Made by a program: the position numbers and the translations under genes
In this document: positions 11,901 to 21,645 of the stretch, piece after piece
Layout of the letters: the number at the start of each line of letters is the position of its first letter
How positions within the stretch are numbered: the first letter of the stretch is position 1
The notes under the pieces: generated by a model
The model's input: only the letters and a program-made list of their open reading frames with translations
Databases searched by the model: none
What the model was told of the DNA's origin: nothing
Assembly: GCF_001729745.1 (NCBI RefSeq)
Contig: NZ_CP017186.1
Coordinates: 3,596,001-3,660,000, forward strand
From: Enterobacter hormaechei subsp. hoffmannii
Lineage (GTDB): Bacteria; Pseudomonadota; Gammaproteobacteria; Enterobacterales; Enterobacteriaceae
DNA: 64,000 bases
Direction of reading: 5' to 3'

Positions 11901-12536
11901 CGGAGGAGATTTAATGACCGGCGCTTCGCCTTGCAGGTAACGGTCGATGGCGCGAAGAAGCTCTTCCGGACCTTTCCACAGGGCGTGAACCGCTTCAGCA
12001 ATGTCGCGCTGCAACGGATAACAGTGACGACGCCAGAAATCCGCACAGGCCTGATAGCGAAGCTCGGATTCATCTTCAATAAGCTGCTGCTCAAAGAGCA
12101 TGCCGGATTCAAACGCATTCAGGCTCAGCATGCGCTGACAAAAACCGTGAATGGTGAAGACGGACGCTTCATCCATTTGCCGTTCGGCCAGCAGCAGCCA
12201 TTGCGCAGCCTGTTGCTTATCCGCAATCTCGTCCAGCAGGCTCGCGTAGAGGGGGTTATCCGTCGTCTGACGCAGACAGGCGATGCGCAGCTCATGAATG
12301 TTGCTGCGAATACGGCCACGCAGCTCGGCAGTGGCCGCTTCGGTGAAAGTTACCACCAGCAGCTCTTCCACGCTTAACGGGCGCGAAAAAGCGGCGTTGC
12401 CGCCGAGCCCCAACAGCAGACGCAGATAGAGCGCGGCGATGGTATAGGTTTTTCCCGTTCCCGCTGAGGCTTCAATCAGTCGCTCACCCTGTAGAGGTAA
12501 ACTTAGGGGATCAAGCGGCTCAGCGGTATGGGTCAT
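8994..12536 (-). CDS. recB: Exodeoxyribonuclease V beta subunit RecB
   Basis: 3'-5' helicase and the only nuclease of RecBCD; it also loads RecA after Chi. It has 1180 residues, the E. coli length. Walker A ASAGTGKT is at 23-30 with Lys29. The helicase core includes DEFQDTD and [17 protein letters not shown]. The C-terminal nuclease has the RecB motif LLDYKSNW with Asp and Lys (Asp1080/Lys1082 in E. coli). It overlaps both neighbours by 4 bases (ATGA with ptrA upstream and recD downstream), so the subunits are made in coupled fashion. Confidence 0.97.
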   Translation of the reverse strand: MTHTAEPLDPLSLPLQGERLIEASAGTGKTYTIAALYLRLLLGLGGNAAFSRPLSVEELLVVTFTEAATAELRGRIRSNIHELRIACLRQTTDNPLYASLLDEIADKQQAAQWLLLAERQMDEASVFTIHGFCQRMLSLNAFESGMLFEQQLIEDESELRYQACADFWRRHCYPLQRDIAEAVHALWKGPEELLRAIDRYLQGEAPVIKSPPPADETLASRHEKIVAKITALKQKWNESVGEIDAIIENSGIDRRKFNRGNQGKWIEKISAWAQEETRGYKLPDALEKFSQRFLTERTKADGIVPEHPLFVAIEALLAEPLTLNDLMITRAMTEIRQAVAREKRRRGELGFDDMLSRLDEALSSENGEALASAIRTRFPVAMIDEFQDTDPQQYRIFRRIWRQQPDTALLLIGDPKQAIYAFRGADIFTYMKARSEVVAHYTLDTNWRSAPGMVESVNALFSRMETAFMFNEIPFLPVKSAPKNASLRFEVSGAVQPAMTFWLLEGEGYGVADYQAAMAQHCAAQIRDWLSAGARGEALLWKGEQAYPVKASDITVLVRSRQEAALIRDALTLLDIPSVYLSNRDSVFDTLEAQEMLWLLQAVLAPERENTLRSALASSMLGLNARDIDELNHDENAWDAVVEEFVHYRERWQKRGVMAMLRELMTRRQIAENMLATSGGERRLTDILHISELLQEAGTQLESEHALVRWLAQQIADPNSNSSSQQMRLESDKHLVQIVTIHKSKGLEYPLVWLPFIANYRVQDQAFYHDRETFDAVLDLSKAETSVELAEAERLAEDLRLLYVALTRSVWHCSLGVAPVFRRRGEKTGESDFHLSALGRLIQRGEPKDAAGLRLCIESLCGDDIALHIPSLPDNSRWQMAQEPATDLNARQITRVLADDWRVTSYSGLQQHGQSIALDLMPKLDVDAAGVGDIPVEPTLTPHQFPRGASPGTFLHSLFEELDFTQPVSEEWVLKMLQSGGYDAHWQPVLTDWINAILQAPLTEQGFALRQLTARNKQVEMEFYLPVAGPLKADALDALIRQYDPLSAGCPPLNFRQVQGMLKGFIDLVFRHEGRYYLLDYKSNWLGENSEAYTQQAMAAAMQMHRYDLQYQLYTLALHRYLRHRIADYRYDDHFGGVIYLFLRGVDAADPRSGIFSTRPDAELINKMDNLFAANTEEMA

Positions 12537-15415
12537 TCTTTCTTACTCCAGGGCATAGTTTGTTGCAGCGCGCTGACGCTCTTCCAGACGGTCCACTCTT
12601 TTGATTTTACGTAGTCCGTTTTCCCGTTCTGGCTGCCAGAAACCTGAGACAGGATGGCCATACCCTGCGGTTTAACTACCGCCTGATGGAAGAAATCGGC
12701 AACTTTTTGTGGCGTCAGCTGTTTTATTTCGGCCACTATTTTATCACGCGAATCAAATTTCATATTACCGCGATCAAAATCTTTGCTCAGCTGCGAGGCC
12801 TCTTCACCCAGCGTCTGCGGCGGTTGCATCACCTGGGCGATAACCGCCTGCTGGATCTGGGCAAACTCTTCCGGCTTCATGGCGCGCAGTTTTGCTTCCG
12901 CCTGCGGGAAGAATGCCTGATAACGTTGCCACAGGTAAGCGGGTTGTTTGTCGCTGCTTTGCAGAAGGAAGCCCAACCCCCACTGACGGCCCACATTCAT
13001 CGAGAAAGCGAATACCGCATAACCCAGCTGCTCTTCGGTGCGCAGCTGGTTGTAAAACCACGGCTGAATAATTTGACCGAGCACCGCACTCTGGGCAGAG
13101 CTGGTAAATTCGTCATATCCGACAGGGACAAACACCGCGGCCAGCGCGGAATCCGTGCTGCTTCCCGCTTTTTCGAAGATCGCATTCTGCTTTTTCTCTA
13201 CCAGCACATCCTGGTTACGGCACCACTCATCGCCTTTTGAACCCAGTTGCGCACGCACGTTTTGTGCCAGCGTTTTAGCCTGATCTTCGCTCATGTTCCC
13301 TACAACCAGGAACTCCGGACGAGTATTGGTTTTCAGCGAATCACGGTAAGCCAGCACCTCTTTTAAGGTGACTGAGGGCAATAACGCGCGGCGATCTTCG
13401 CGCTGGAAATAAGGAATTTGGGACAACATCTGTGCTGGCATAATCGCCTGATCGTAGGCTTTACCCTTCTCGGCAGAATCCATCATCTGGGCATACCAGG
13501 ACTTAGCCTGCTCGAGCTGTTCTTCCGTAGGCGTATAGCTGAAATAACCGTCCAGCAGCGCCTGGAACAGCTGCGGCAAACGCTGGGTATAGCCGTTGGC
13601 ATTCACCATCAGGCCGTTATTGGCATTGGTGGAGAAACTGATACCGCCAACGGCAGCCTGGTTGCTGAGCTGATCGAGGGCAATACCGGCCAGATAATCG
13701 TTAAGCGCAAACAGCACCTGGTTTCTGGCGCTGTCCATTGCTTTAGGATTACGCAGCACTACGCTGACATCCGCTTTTGGCTCGTCGCCGAAATAGCGGC
13801 TTGGGGTGTAGACCACGCGCAGCGTCGGCTCATCAACAATCAGCTCCGGATGCGGATAGGCCTTTGCAGGTTTGATCAGCGAGAAATCGTCCGGGATGTA
13901 GGGGTTAAGCTCCGGTAACTTCAGCGCAATTTCCCCCGCCTTTTTCTGCCAGCCCGCGAAGGTCTGTTCGCTGATTTTTTCAACCTGATACGGGGCATCA
14001 ACGAAGTAGGCCATTTTGTTATGCGGTTCGTTCGGGCTGATATACCAGACGCGGGCATTCTGCGGAGTCATCATCGCCAGACGCGCTTTGAGCGCCCCGG
14101 CGTCATACTGATCGGCAATATTTACCGCATCCAGCGTATGTTCCACCGGCACGCGGATCATGGTATCTGCCAGCCACTCGACGTAGTCCATATCACGCGT
14201 AATAGAGGGATAGCGGAAATCGAGATCCAGCACGTGCGCCAGCTCGTCGAAGTAGCGTTTATCGACGCCTTTGTCGCGCAGCAGAGAGAGATAACTGAAA
14301 ATGGCCGCAACGACGTCGTCACGGTGAGCCAGCCCTTTATCGGTCAGCGTCGCGGAGATGGCCAGCACGCCGCTATTCCCGTTTACGACGGGATCGGAGT
14401 CAGCGCGAATACCTTCCACCAGCCCCTGCTTTTGCAGCCAGTCGGAGAGCGTACCCGGGCTGCGGTTACCGATAAGATAAGTCACCAGCTCGTCGGTTTT
14501 GCTGCGGAACTGCGCCGTGTTGTTATCAATACGGAATTCAACGCGTAACACCTTGCGCGGCAAGGCCGGCACATAGTGAATAACAATGCCTTTTTGCGCG
14601 TCCGTGACAACCGGCACGTTAATCTGCGGCAGATCGATATTTTTATTTGGCACCCTGCCATAGGTCTGCGCAGCCATGTTTGCCAGCGTCGGCAACGGTT
14701 TATTGCTGTAAATAACCGCTTTCATCAGATTGGCGGAATAGTATTTTTCACGAAACGCATGCAGCGCATCGAGCACCGGGCTACCCGGCTTGTCGCTCAG
14801 CGTTTCAAGGTTGCCGCCTGAGAAGCGCGAACCCGGGTGCGCCGGATTGATGGTTTCAGCGCTAACCTGCGCCATGCGCATACCGTCTCGCGTGCGCGCC
14901 ATCGTCAGTTCGGCGTTTACGGCGTTGCGTTCCCGGTCAGCATATTTTTTATCCAGCAGCGGTGCGGCGATGGCATCCGCCAGACGGTCCACCGCCCCGT
15001 CAAGCGCATCATTTTCCACTTCCAGGTAAAACGCGGTACGATACGGCGCAGTGCTGGCGTTGTGGCTGCCACCATGCATTTTCAGAAATTCGGACAGGCT
15101 GTCAGGCTGTGGGTATTTTTTAGACCCCATCAGCGTCATGTGCTCAAGGTAGTGCGCCAGTCCCGGATGGTCATCAGGATCTTCCAGCGATCCGACCGGC
15201 ACAACCAGTGCGGAGAGCGATTTAACCGCCTGAGGATCGGAAACCAGCAGCACGGTCATCCCGTTATCAAGACGAATCGCCTGATACTGACGGGTGTCCT
15301 TATCGCTCTTACGGATTGTTTCCTGGACAGGTTGCCAACCGGAATCGGCCTGAGTGACGGGAGCCCAAAGGGCGATAAACAAAACAAACGCTTTGAACAA
15401 GGTGCTGCCTGGCAT
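12533..15415 (-). CDS. ptrA: Protease III (pitrilysin)
   Basis: Periplasmic M16 zinc protease that degrades small proteins and peptides. It has 960 residues against 962 in E. coli. A Sec signal peptide spans about residues 1-23 (cleavage after TQA). The inverted zinc motif HYLEH at 88-92 gives ligands His88 and His92 and catalytic Glu91. It sits between recC and recB although its function is unrelated, a conserved gammaproteobacterial arrangement. The ribosome-binding site AGAGGT lies inside a long-range complementary stem (15421-15434 with 15496-15508), see findings. Confidence 0.97.
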   Translation of the reverse strand: MPGSTLFKAFVLFIALWAPVTQADSGWQPVQETIRKSDKDTRQYQAIRLDNGMTVLLVSDPQAVKSLSALVVPVGSLEDPDDHPGLAHYLEHMTLMGSKKYPQPDSLSEFLKMHGGSHNASTAPYRTAFYLEVENDALDGAVDRLADAIAAPLLDKKYADRERNAVNAELTMARTRDGMRMAQVSAETINPAHPGSRFSGGNLETLSDKPGSPVLDALHAFREKYYSANLMKAVIYSNKPLPTLANMAAQTYGRVPNKNIDLPQINVPVVTDAQKGIVIHYVPALPRKVLRVEFRIDNNTAQFRSKTDELVTYLIGNRSPGTLSDWLQKQGLVEGIRADSDPVVNGNSGVLAISATLTDKGLAHRDDVVAAIFSYLSLLRDKGVDKRYFDELAHVLDLDFRYPSITRDMDYVEWLADTMIRVPVEHTLDAVNIADQYDAGALKARLAMMTPQNARVWYISPNEPHNKMAYFVDAPYQVEKISEQTFAGWQKKAGEIALKLPELNPYIPDDFSLIKPAKAYPHPELIVDEPTLRVVYTPSRYFGDEPKADVSVVLRNPKAMDSARNQVLFALNDYLAGIALDQLSNQAAVGGISFSTNANNGLMVNANGYTQRLPQLFQALLDGYFSYTPTEEQLEQAKSWYAQMMDSAEKGKAYDQAIMPAQMLSQIPYFQREDRRALLPSVTLKEVLAYRDSLKTNTRPEFLVVGNMSEDQAKTLAQNVRAQLGSKGDEWCRNQDVLVEKKQNAIFEKAGSSTDSALAAVFVPVGYDEFTSSAQSAVLGQIIQPWFYNQLRTEEQLGYAVFAFSMNVGRQWGLGFLLQSSDKQPAYLWQRYQAFFPQAEAKLRAMKPEEFAQIQQAVIAQVMQPPQTLGEEASQLSKDFDRGNMKFDSRDKIVAEIKQLTPQKVADFFHQAVVKPQGMAILSQVSGSQNGKTDYVKSKEWTVWKSVSALQQTMPWSKKE

Positions 15416-15420
15416 TACGA

Positions 15421-15508
15421 CCTCTTTATCACGGCTACATCATTAACAACGTGCGTGCTGGACACGCCAGCATCTCTTTCTTTGGGTACATCAGTCCGTG
15501 ATAAGAGG
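15421..15508 (-). promoter_or_regulatory. Long-range stem covering the ptrA ribosome-binding site
   Basis: On the minus-strand transcript, CCTCTTATCACGG (from 15508-15496) can pair with CCGTGATAAAGAGG (from 15434-15421) over 13 base pairs with one bulged A. The downstream arm contains AGAGG of the ptrA Shine-Dalgarno. A smaller hairpin, TGCTGG/CCAGCA, sits in the loop between the arms. The stem is seen directly; regulation is inferred. Confidence 0.5.
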
Positions 15509-15554
15509 TGCATCATAAATGAACACCCCGTGCTGTGCAATTTTTATACAGCAC

Positions 15555-18500
15555 TCAGGACTGCTTAAATTTGAACAACGGTAACAGGTAGCGTTGCGCC
15601 TCTTCCGTGATAATGTCGAAATATTCTGGCTCCAGCGTTCGCCATAAACGTTGATACCAGACATCGTCGCCCTCGCCACGTACCATCATGTTCCCTTCGT
15701 AGGCCTGCAAAAACTTGCTGCGCGCTTTCTGGAGCGAAGCCTCATCCGTTAACATGGCATCATTCTGCGCGTCGTAACAGGCTTTTATCCATGCCCCCCC
15801 ACTTTCAGGCAGCAAAAGCAGAGGCTTGTTCATGCCCTGACGATAACCTTCAATATAAAGCGACAGATACGTCAACGCCTGCTCAGGCTCCATCGGCGGG
15901 AAGCGCCACTCGCCGTCCTTACGTACAAACAACCGGCTTTCGCCTTCGTGACCGCTCGCACTGTAGACAAGATGTTCGAGCCAGAGTTGCAGGCCATGAG
16001 AAACGCTGATCATAGATGGGCGCCAGCGTAGCAGCCCGTCAGACTGCACGTGCGTGAGCCAGCCGCTGAGGTGCATACCGTTACAATCGAGATCAATTTC
16101 AATGCTGCTCGCCGGTTGCCGACACGCGATAACCCGGTCAGCAAGCGCTTGCATCTCCTCACACTGGGCATCCCAGACGATTTCGCCGAACGCACCATAC
16201 GGCAGTAATCCCGACGCCCTGTAACGTCGGAACAGTTTACTGGCGTCTTCTTCGTCAACCAGCGCATTCAAAAGCTGGGAATTAAGCTTAAAACGCTCCA
16301 GTCCATCAAGAATAAACGGTTCCGCATCAGGGATTTCGCTCTCTTCCGAGCGGAAGTTCACCTGCAAGCGTTGCTGGAAAAAAGCCCGAACCGGATGGGC
16401 CCAAAAGCGCTGCAGCTGCTCAAACGTAAGGGTGTCTATGGCGCGCGGTTCGAGCGCCTGAATGAAATCGGTTTGCGGTGTGCCCGCGTTCTTCGCAGCG
16501 GGAAGCCACTCGCGGGCGTAGCTTTGCAGTTCATCAGGAACGTAATTGACAGGATCAAACGGCATACGGCTATGGTGACAGGTAATATGCGCTTTCACCC
16601 GACGTTCGCTTTCGTCGCAGTTACAGGCCTCATCGCCCGGCAGATAGTGACTCTGCCCGATGTAGTCCACCAGCTCCTGCACCAGCACGGACGGGAAACG
16701 CTCGCTGTTGTCCTGAATTGAACGGCCGATATAGCTGATATAAAGCCTGCTTTGCGCAGACATCAGCGCCTCAAGGAAGAGATAACGGTCATCATCGCGG
16801 CGGCTGCGGTCGCCCCGCTTCGGCTGTGCGCTCATGAGATCAAAGCCCAGGGGTGGCAGCGCACGTGGATAAATACCGTCGTTCATGCCAAGCAGACAGA
16901 CTACTTTGAACGGGATTGAACGCATCGGCATCAGGGTGCAGATATTCACCGGCCCAGCAAGGAAGCGCTGGCTGATGCGCTCCTGATCGAGACGTTGCGT
17001 CAGCTCATCACGCAGAAGCGAAAGGGGAACCGCCTCGTGATAGTGCGAATTAACCCCCTCATCAACGATGGCCTGCCACTGCTTCTCGATAAGCGCCATG
17101 GCGGCTTCCGTTTCGCTGTCCGGCAGGAAGAAGTCATTCAGCATTTCGCGGCAAATCGGCAGCCACTCTTCGAGTGGACGGGGCTGCATCAATGCACGGC
17201 GCCAGCGGTTGAGCTGCATCAGCAGCGAGGCTAAGTGACCAACCAGTTCCGCAATTAACCCACTGGACTCATCGTACGGCAGCACGTCATTCCATTCGCC
17301 GTGGATGCTCTCCATCGCATACCCCAGCAGCATACGCGTCAGGCCAAACTGCCAGGTATGCTGGCCAGTCGCAGGCAGCTCAAACTCCTGGACGTTATCA
17401 TCGTCGATTCCCCAGCGGACGCCGGATTCGTTGACCCACTGGCGCAGGTAGCGCAAGCCCTCTTCGTTAATGCTGAAGCGTGCGGCCAGAACAGGCACAT
17501 CCAGTAATGCCAGCACATCCTCAGAGATAAACCGGCTATCAGGCAGCGAAAGCAGGCTGATAAAGGCCTGTAGCGCCGGGTGTGACTGACGAGCACGGCG
17601 GTCAGAGATCGCGTAGGGAAGATAGCGGTCGCCCGTTGCGCTGCCAAATACAGCCTGAATAAACGGGCTGTAGCTGTCGATATCCGCCACCATCACCACG
17701 ATTTCGCGGGGTGTCAGGGTTGGGTCGTCCTGCAACATGGCCAACAGGCGGTCATGAAGAATTTCAACTTCACGCTGTGGGCTGTGGCAAACGTGGATCG
17801 CGATACTGCGATCGTCAGGATCCAGTTTTCGCTTCTTATCGCTTCGCGCAAACTCCTCGGCAGTGATCCCGGCCACGGCACGGTTTTCTAAATCCAGAAT
17901 ATCAAGCTGAATATTGTGCAGCAGGCTGTCCGGCGTAATATCCGCAAACGCGTCCACGTCCCCCTCTCCCGAGGAGGTGATATCTGAAAGCAGATAAATA
18001 TAGTCGCGCCCCAGCTTGCCCCACGAGGCAAGTAGCGGGTTCGGCAGGTTCTGAATCCCCTCTTCATCGAAAAGCTGCGCCGCGTTTTCACTGTCTTTAA
18101 ACAGCGGCACGGCGCGTTCCTCAAAGAGGCGTTTACGCTGGCGGGTGACCAGCCGTGAAAGCCAGCGCGGATCCTGAATATCTCCCCAATAGTGCCGACA
18201 TGGGTTGGTAAAGAGGATATGGATATCAATGTGCTTACCGAGCGCTTTTAGCGCGTTCAGGTAGACAGGCGGCAGCGCGGAGATACCGCAAATGAACACG
18301 CGTGACGGCAAACGGGCTGGCCGTTCTGCAGTGTTCTCGAGTGTTGAGATAAAGCGATCGTACAAGTTAGCACGGTGCCATTTAGGCTGACCGAGCTGCC
18401 CGGTATGCTCGACCAGCGCTTTCCAGAGCGGCGCCTGCCAGATTTGCGCTTCCGGTAACCCATCGACTAATTCTCCCGCTTCCCAGCGAATCAGCCATTC

Positions 18501-18929
18501 TGCGCGGTAAACCAGATACTGGTCATAGAGGTCAGCAGTGCGTGAGGCCAGCTGAAAAAGTTTGCGCTTGTCGGTGTCGTCATTCAGATAGTGGCGCAGC
18601 ATGGCGAACTCATCATGCGCCAGCATGTCCGGCAGCAGCGTCATCAGTTTCCAGGCCATGCTTTGTTTGTTGAAGGCACTCTGCTCAGGAATATCCGGCA
18701 GGACGCGTACAAACATCTCCCAGATAAAGCTCGCGGGCAGCGGAAAATCGATATTCGCCGCAATGCCAAACTTCTGCGAAAGGGACATTTGTAGCCACTG
18801 CGCCATACCGGTGCTCTGCACCAGCACCATTTCTGGCTCAAATGGATCGTCAAGACGCTCTTGCTCAACGATATACTCCATCAGTGCTTCCAGCACATCC
18901 AGACGATTTGAGTGGTAAACCCTTAGCAT
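15555..18929 (-). CDS. recC: Exodeoxyribonuclease V gamma subunit RecC
   Basis: Chi-recognition subunit of RecBCD; it has a helicase-like fold lacking motor function and splits the two DNA strands. It has 1124 residues against 1122 in E. coli. The N-terminal MLRVYHSNRLDVLEALM and the dead helicase motifs (for example FKVVCLLGMNDGIYPR) are characteristic. The start has GGGAG about 7 bases upstream. It lies 12 bases after ppdC, so part of its transcription may come from the ppdA operon; 139 bases separate it from ptrA downstream. Confidence 0.97.
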   Translation of the reverse strand: MLRVYHSNRLDVLEALMEYIVEQERLDDPFEPEMVLVQSTGMAQWLQMSLSQKFGIAANIDFPLPASFIWEMFVRVLPDIPEQSAFNKQSMAWKLMTLLPDMLAHDEFAMLRHYLNDDTDKRKLFQLASRTADLYDQYLVYRAEWLIRWEAGELVDGLPEAQIWQAPLWKALVEHTGQLGQPKWHRANLYDRFISTLENTAERPARLPSRVFICGISALPPVYLNALKALGKHIDIHILFTNPCRHYWGDIQDPRWLSRLVTRQRKRLFEERAVPLFKDSENAAQLFDEEGIQNLPNPLLASWGKLGRDYIYLLSDITSSGEGDVDAFADITPDSLLHNIQLDILDLENRAVAGITAEEFARSDKKRKLDPDDRSIAIHVCHSPQREVEILHDRLLAMLQDDPTLTPREIVVMVADIDSYSPFIQAVFGSATGDRYLPYAISDRRARQSHPALQAFISLLSLPDSRFISEDVLALLDVPVLAARFSINEEGLRYLRQWVNESGVRWGIDDDNVQEFELPATGQHTWQFGLTRMLLGYAMESIHGEWNDVLPYDESSGLIAELVGHLASLLMQLNRWRRALMQPRPLEEWLPICREMLNDFFLPDSETEAAMALIEKQWQAIVDEGVNSHYHEAVPLSLLRDELTQRLDQERISQRFLAGPVNICTLMPMRSIPFKVVCLLGMNDGIYPRALPPLGFDLMSAQPKRGDRSRRDDDRYLFLEALMSAQSRLYISYIGRSIQDNSERFPSVLVQELVDYIGQSHYLPGDEACNCDESERRVKAHITCHHSRMPFDPVNYVPDELQSYAREWLPAAKNAGTPQTDFIQALEPRAIDTLTFEQLQRFWAHPVRAFFQQRLQVNFRSEESEIPDAEPFILDGLERFKLNSQLLNALVDEEDASKLFRRYRASGLLPYGAFGEIVWDAQCEEMQALADRVIACRQPASSIEIDLDCNGMHLSGWLTHVQSDGLLRWRPSMISVSHGLQLWLEHLVYSASGHEGESRLFVRKDGEWRFPPMEPEQALTYLSLYIEGYRQGMNKPLLLLPESGGAWIKACYDAQNDAMLTDEASLQKARSKFLQAYEGNMMVRGEGDDVWYQRLWRTLEPEYFDIITEEAQRYLLPLFKFKQS

Positions 18930-18941
18930 AAACGCTCCCGA

Positions 18942-19265
18942 CTAGCGGCTAACCGGGCAATGCAGACGCGTCAACGCGCCCTGCCGCCCCAGAGGAGAAA
19001 TAAGTGTGACCGTGATGCTGACACATCCGGACTGTGTTGTCTGCCCCCGACTGACCTGCCAGCCCGGCGGGAGCGTTAATGTTGAGATCTGCGACTGATT
19101 CCACGCATGATGCCATAGCTGACGATACTGGCTAAGCGCCGCATACCGGGCTGCCAGCGCGCGATGATATCCGGATAACGCCGTCACAACTACAACCAGC
19201 AACATCATTGCCAGCAAAACCTCAACCATGCTAAATCCTTTTTGTCTGCTCAGGGTAACTGACAT
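18942..19265 (-). CDS. ppdC: Prepilin-like protein PpdC
   Basis: Small type IV pilin/pseudopilin-like protein, 107 residues as in E. coli. The class III signal QKGFSMVEVLLAM has Gly before Phe and Glu at mature position 5, followed by a hydrophobic helix (MMLLVVVVTAL). A prepilin peptidase would cut after the Gly. It starts 16 bases inside the end of ygdB. E. coli has this minor-pilin operon directly before recC; its export machinery and function remain poorly defined. Confidence 0.9.
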   Translation of the reverse strand: MSVTLSRQKGFSMVEVLLAMMLLVVVVTALSGYHRALAARYAALSQYRQLWHHAWNQSQISTLTLPPGWQVSRGQTTQSGCVSITVTLISPLGRQGALTRLHCPVSR

Positions 19266-19648
19266 AGCGCACTTTCCTTAAGGGGGCAGAAGTCGCTCCA
19301 GCCGTGGGCAGAAAAGCGTATTTGTCCTTCCGCGATATCCCCGCCTCGCCATAGCAACAGATCGTCATTTCCGGCAATAAGCAAAACACGCTCCTCAAAC
19401 AGCCTTACACAGACCCGCAGACCTTGTGTCTGCTTGCACTGAACCTCTGGCTGTAAAGCCCAGTCCTGAACGCGTCCCCACTCCAGTGCAGATTGCAAGG
19501 CAGCCTGCTGGCGAACAGACAAACTCTCGCCATTCACCAACGTACTAAAGGTTTGCAACTGCTGGTTTAATCCGGTGAGGATCAGCGTGCCGAGCACCAG
19601 CAATAGCAAGACCAGCGCCAGCGATGACATGCCCCGCTGACGATTCAC
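19250..19648 (-). CDS. ygdB: YgdB family minor pilin-like protein
   Basis: 132 residues (about 135 in E. coli). The start codon is GTG, overlapping the ppdB stop as GTGA. The N-terminus RQRGMSSLALVLLLLVLGTLIL resembles PilX-type minor pilins: a basic leader, Gly, then a hydrophobic helix, but without the usual Glu5. The second half contains paired cysteines (CKQTQGLRVC and C...C near the end) that could form periplasmic disulfides. It is the third gene of ppdA-ppdB-ygdB-ppdC. Confidence 0.88.
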   Translation of the reverse strand: MNRQRGMSSLALVLLLLVLGTLILTGLNQQLQTFSTLVNGESLSVRQQAALQSALEWGRVQDWALQPEVQCKQTQGLRVCVRLFEERVLLIAGNDDLLLWRGGDIAEGQIRFSAHGWSDFCPLKESALCQLP

Positions 19649-20205
19649 AGATTAAACCCCGTTACGGTGTGGCGAGCCGAAAAGGGTGCAGTCAGTTCAC
19701 CTTTGCGGCGGGCACGCAGCTCGACATTGATTACCGGTGCAAAACCAGCACGATCGGTTTTAGTGACCATAAACTGCTCTATCAGGACCCGATCTGGGTC
19801 GGTGAGCTTATCCCATCCCTTACCTTCACAGGATGTCGCGCCCCGCAGCGTTTCGAGCGTTCCGGCTTCAAGCCGAAATCCCGTGCTGTCATTTTCTGAC
19901 GCGGTGCTATCCCACTGGCCGTTGCTGTTTGCATCCCACTGCACAATTGCACATCGCCCTTGCCTGCCGATAATTAACCCTTGCCCCTGACAATGCCCTG
20001 CACAGTATCCTGCTCGCTGGAGCTGTTTACCCATCGCAAGCAGGCGTTGCCACACCTCATCTTCCAGCTCCCGTTGCCCGGATTGCAGTAAAACACCCCG
20101 CTGTAGCCCCGGTAAAAAACGTGACGTGCTGAGTAACAGAATACTGCTTATCGTCATCGCAATCAGGACCTCCAGCAGGGAGAACCCTTTTTGTTTTACT
20201 GGCAT
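19645..20205 (-). CDS. ppdB: Prepilin-like protein PpdB
   Basis: 186 residues (187 in E. coli), PilW/GspJ-like. The class III signal KQKGFSLLEVLIAMTISSILLL has Glu at mature position 5. It starts inside the last 10 bases of ppdA and ends overlapping ygdB by 4 bases. The cysteine cluster YCAGHCQGQG suggests an oxidised periplasmic domain. Confidence 0.9.
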   Translation of the reverse strand: MPVKQKGFSLLEVLIAMTISSILLLSTSRFLPGLQRGVLLQSGQRELEDEVWQRLLAMGKQLQRAGYCAGHCQGQGLIIGRQGRCAIVQWDANSNGQWDSTASENDSTGFRLEAGTLETLRGATSCEGKGWDKLTDPDRVLIEQFMVTKTDRAGFAPVINVELRARRKGELTAPFSARHTVTGFNL

Positions 20206-20660
20206 GCACCTTCTCCTGCGGCATCACACAGCCTGATACGTCCGCCATTTGAGACAATAACCCACCACGCACCGGCGCGGCTCTGCACGCGAATATGTCC
20301 GGCCCATGCGGTATCCCTTAAGCCGTAAAATCCCAGCGCAGGCGTTACGTCGCTCAGCGTGACCTCCGGCCATAACGGTTTCATCACGAACGGGCCGCCG
20401 CTGTCGCAGCCCGGGACCACAGCGCTGACAAGGCAGGCCTGATTCCCGTCAGCGTGAAGCGCGATCCTGTGCTCGCTGTTGTGACGATTTGCGTCGTTTC
20501 GCAAGAACGCCAGGTAATCCCGCACCTGACAGGCTGTCTGCCAGAGCCGCTGCCGCTGTTGCCAGCTGTCCCAGCCATAAAGACCCGTCGCGCTGAGGAT
20601 CACAACCAGCGAGATGGCGAAAAGGGTTTCGATAAGCGTAAAGCCATGTTCGTTTTTCAT
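20196..20660 (-). CDS. ppdA: Prepilin-like protein PpdA
   Basis: 154 residues (156 in E. coli), FimT/GspH-like pseudopilin. The N-terminus NEHGFTLIETLFAISLVVIL contains the cleavage Gly-Phe and Glu5. It is the first gene of the four-gene minor-pilin operon that runs toward recC. The thyA terminator region lies upstream. Confidence 0.9.
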   Translation of the reverse strand: MKNEHGFTLIETLFAISLVVILSATGLYGWDSWQQRQRLWQTACQVRDYLAFLRNDANRHNSEHRIALHADGNQACLVSAVVPGCDSGGPFVMKPLWPEVTLSDVTPALGFYGLRDTAWAGHIRVQSRAGAWWVIVSNGGRIRLCDAAGEGACQ

Positions 20661-20796
20661 GGCGGAAGTGTGGCGGAATGGCAGAAAAGGCGCGAGCGTT
20701 AAACCAGAACATTACGAGCCGCTTTCCGGAGATTTTCACCCGTTGCAACGCGTTACATCGTCTCTGGAAACAGGCTCGAAGAACAAAACGAGCGCG

Positions 20797-20826
20797 AAAA
20801 AAAACCGGCGCTAAAGAGCACCGGTT
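20797..20826 (-). terminator. Intrinsic terminator of thyA
   Basis: On the minus strand the imperfect stem ACCGGTGCT/AGCGCCGGT is followed by eight T. It starts about 20 bases after the thyA stop. Confidence 0.88.
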
Positions 20827-20844
20827 GTGTCAGGATTCGCCGTA

Positions 20845-21639
20845 TCAGATGGCGACAGGGGCTTTGATGCCAGGATGCGGGTCGTAGCCTTCAATCTCGA
20901 AGTCATCAAAACGGTAATCGAAGATCGAGTCCGGTTTGCGTTTGATCACAAGCTTCGGCAATGCACGCGGTTCGCGCGTCAGCTGGAGATGCGTCTGTTC
21001 CATATGATTGCTGTAGAGGTGGGTATCACCGCCCGTCCAGACAAAATCGCCCACTTCAAGATCGCACTGCTGCGCCATCATGTGCACTAACAGCGCGTAG
21101 CTGGCGATGTTAAACGGCAGGCCGAGGAACACGTCGCAGGAGCGTTGATACAGCTGGCAGGAGAGTTTGCCGTCCGCCACGTAGAACTGGAAAAACGCGT
21201 GGCAAGGCGCCAGCGCCATTTTATCCAGTTCACCCACGTTCCAGGCAGAAACAATGATACGGCGCGAGTCCGGGTCATTTTTCAGCTGGTTCATGACGGT
21301 CGTGATCTGGTCGATATGGCGGCCGTCCGGGGTAGGCCACGCGCGCCATTGCTTGCCGTAAACCGGCCCCAGGTCGCCGTTCTCATCTGCCCACTCGTCC
21401 CAGATGGAGACATTGTTTTCATGGAGATAAGCAACGTTGGTATCGCCTTGCAGGAACCAGAGCAGTTCATGAATGATCGAGCGCAGATGGCAGCGCTTCG
21501 TCGTCACCAGAGGGAAGCCTTCTTGCAGATTGAAGCGCATCTGGTGGCCAAAAATGGAGAGCGTACCGGTGCCGGTGCGGTCGTTTTTCGGCGTGCCCTC
21601 GTCGAGCACTTTTTTCATCAATTCAAGATACTGTTTCAT
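20845..21639 (-). CDS. thyA: Thymidylate synthase
   Basis: Converts dUMP to dTMP using methylenetetrahydrofolate. It has 264 residues, identical in length to E. coli. The nucleophile is Cys146 in [11 protein letters not shown], with the phosphate-binding RTGTGT near 21-26 and DPDSRR at 122-127. It lies 6 bases downstream of lgt, the conserved lgt-thyA operon, and ends at its own terminator. Confidence 0.98.
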   Translation of the reverse strand: MKQYLELMKKVLDEGTPKNDRTGTGTLSIFGHQMRFNLQEGFPLVTTKRCHLRSIIHELLWFLQGDTNVAYLHENNVSIWDEWADENGDLGPVYGKQWRAWPTPDGRHIDQITTVMNQLKNDPDSRRIIVSAWNVGELDKMALAPCHAFFQFYVADGKLSCQLYQRSCDVFLGLPFNIASYALLVHMMAQQCDLEVGDFVWTGGDTHLYSNHMEQTHLQLTREPRALPKLVIKRKPDSIFDYRFDDFEIEGYDPHPGIKAPVAI

Positions 21640-21645
21640 GATTCC

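Noticed and set aside
7177..12536. Antisense open frames of up to 258 codons on the plus strand across recD and recB
   Set aside because: They are shadows of high-GC coding sequence, with no start signals or recognisable domains.
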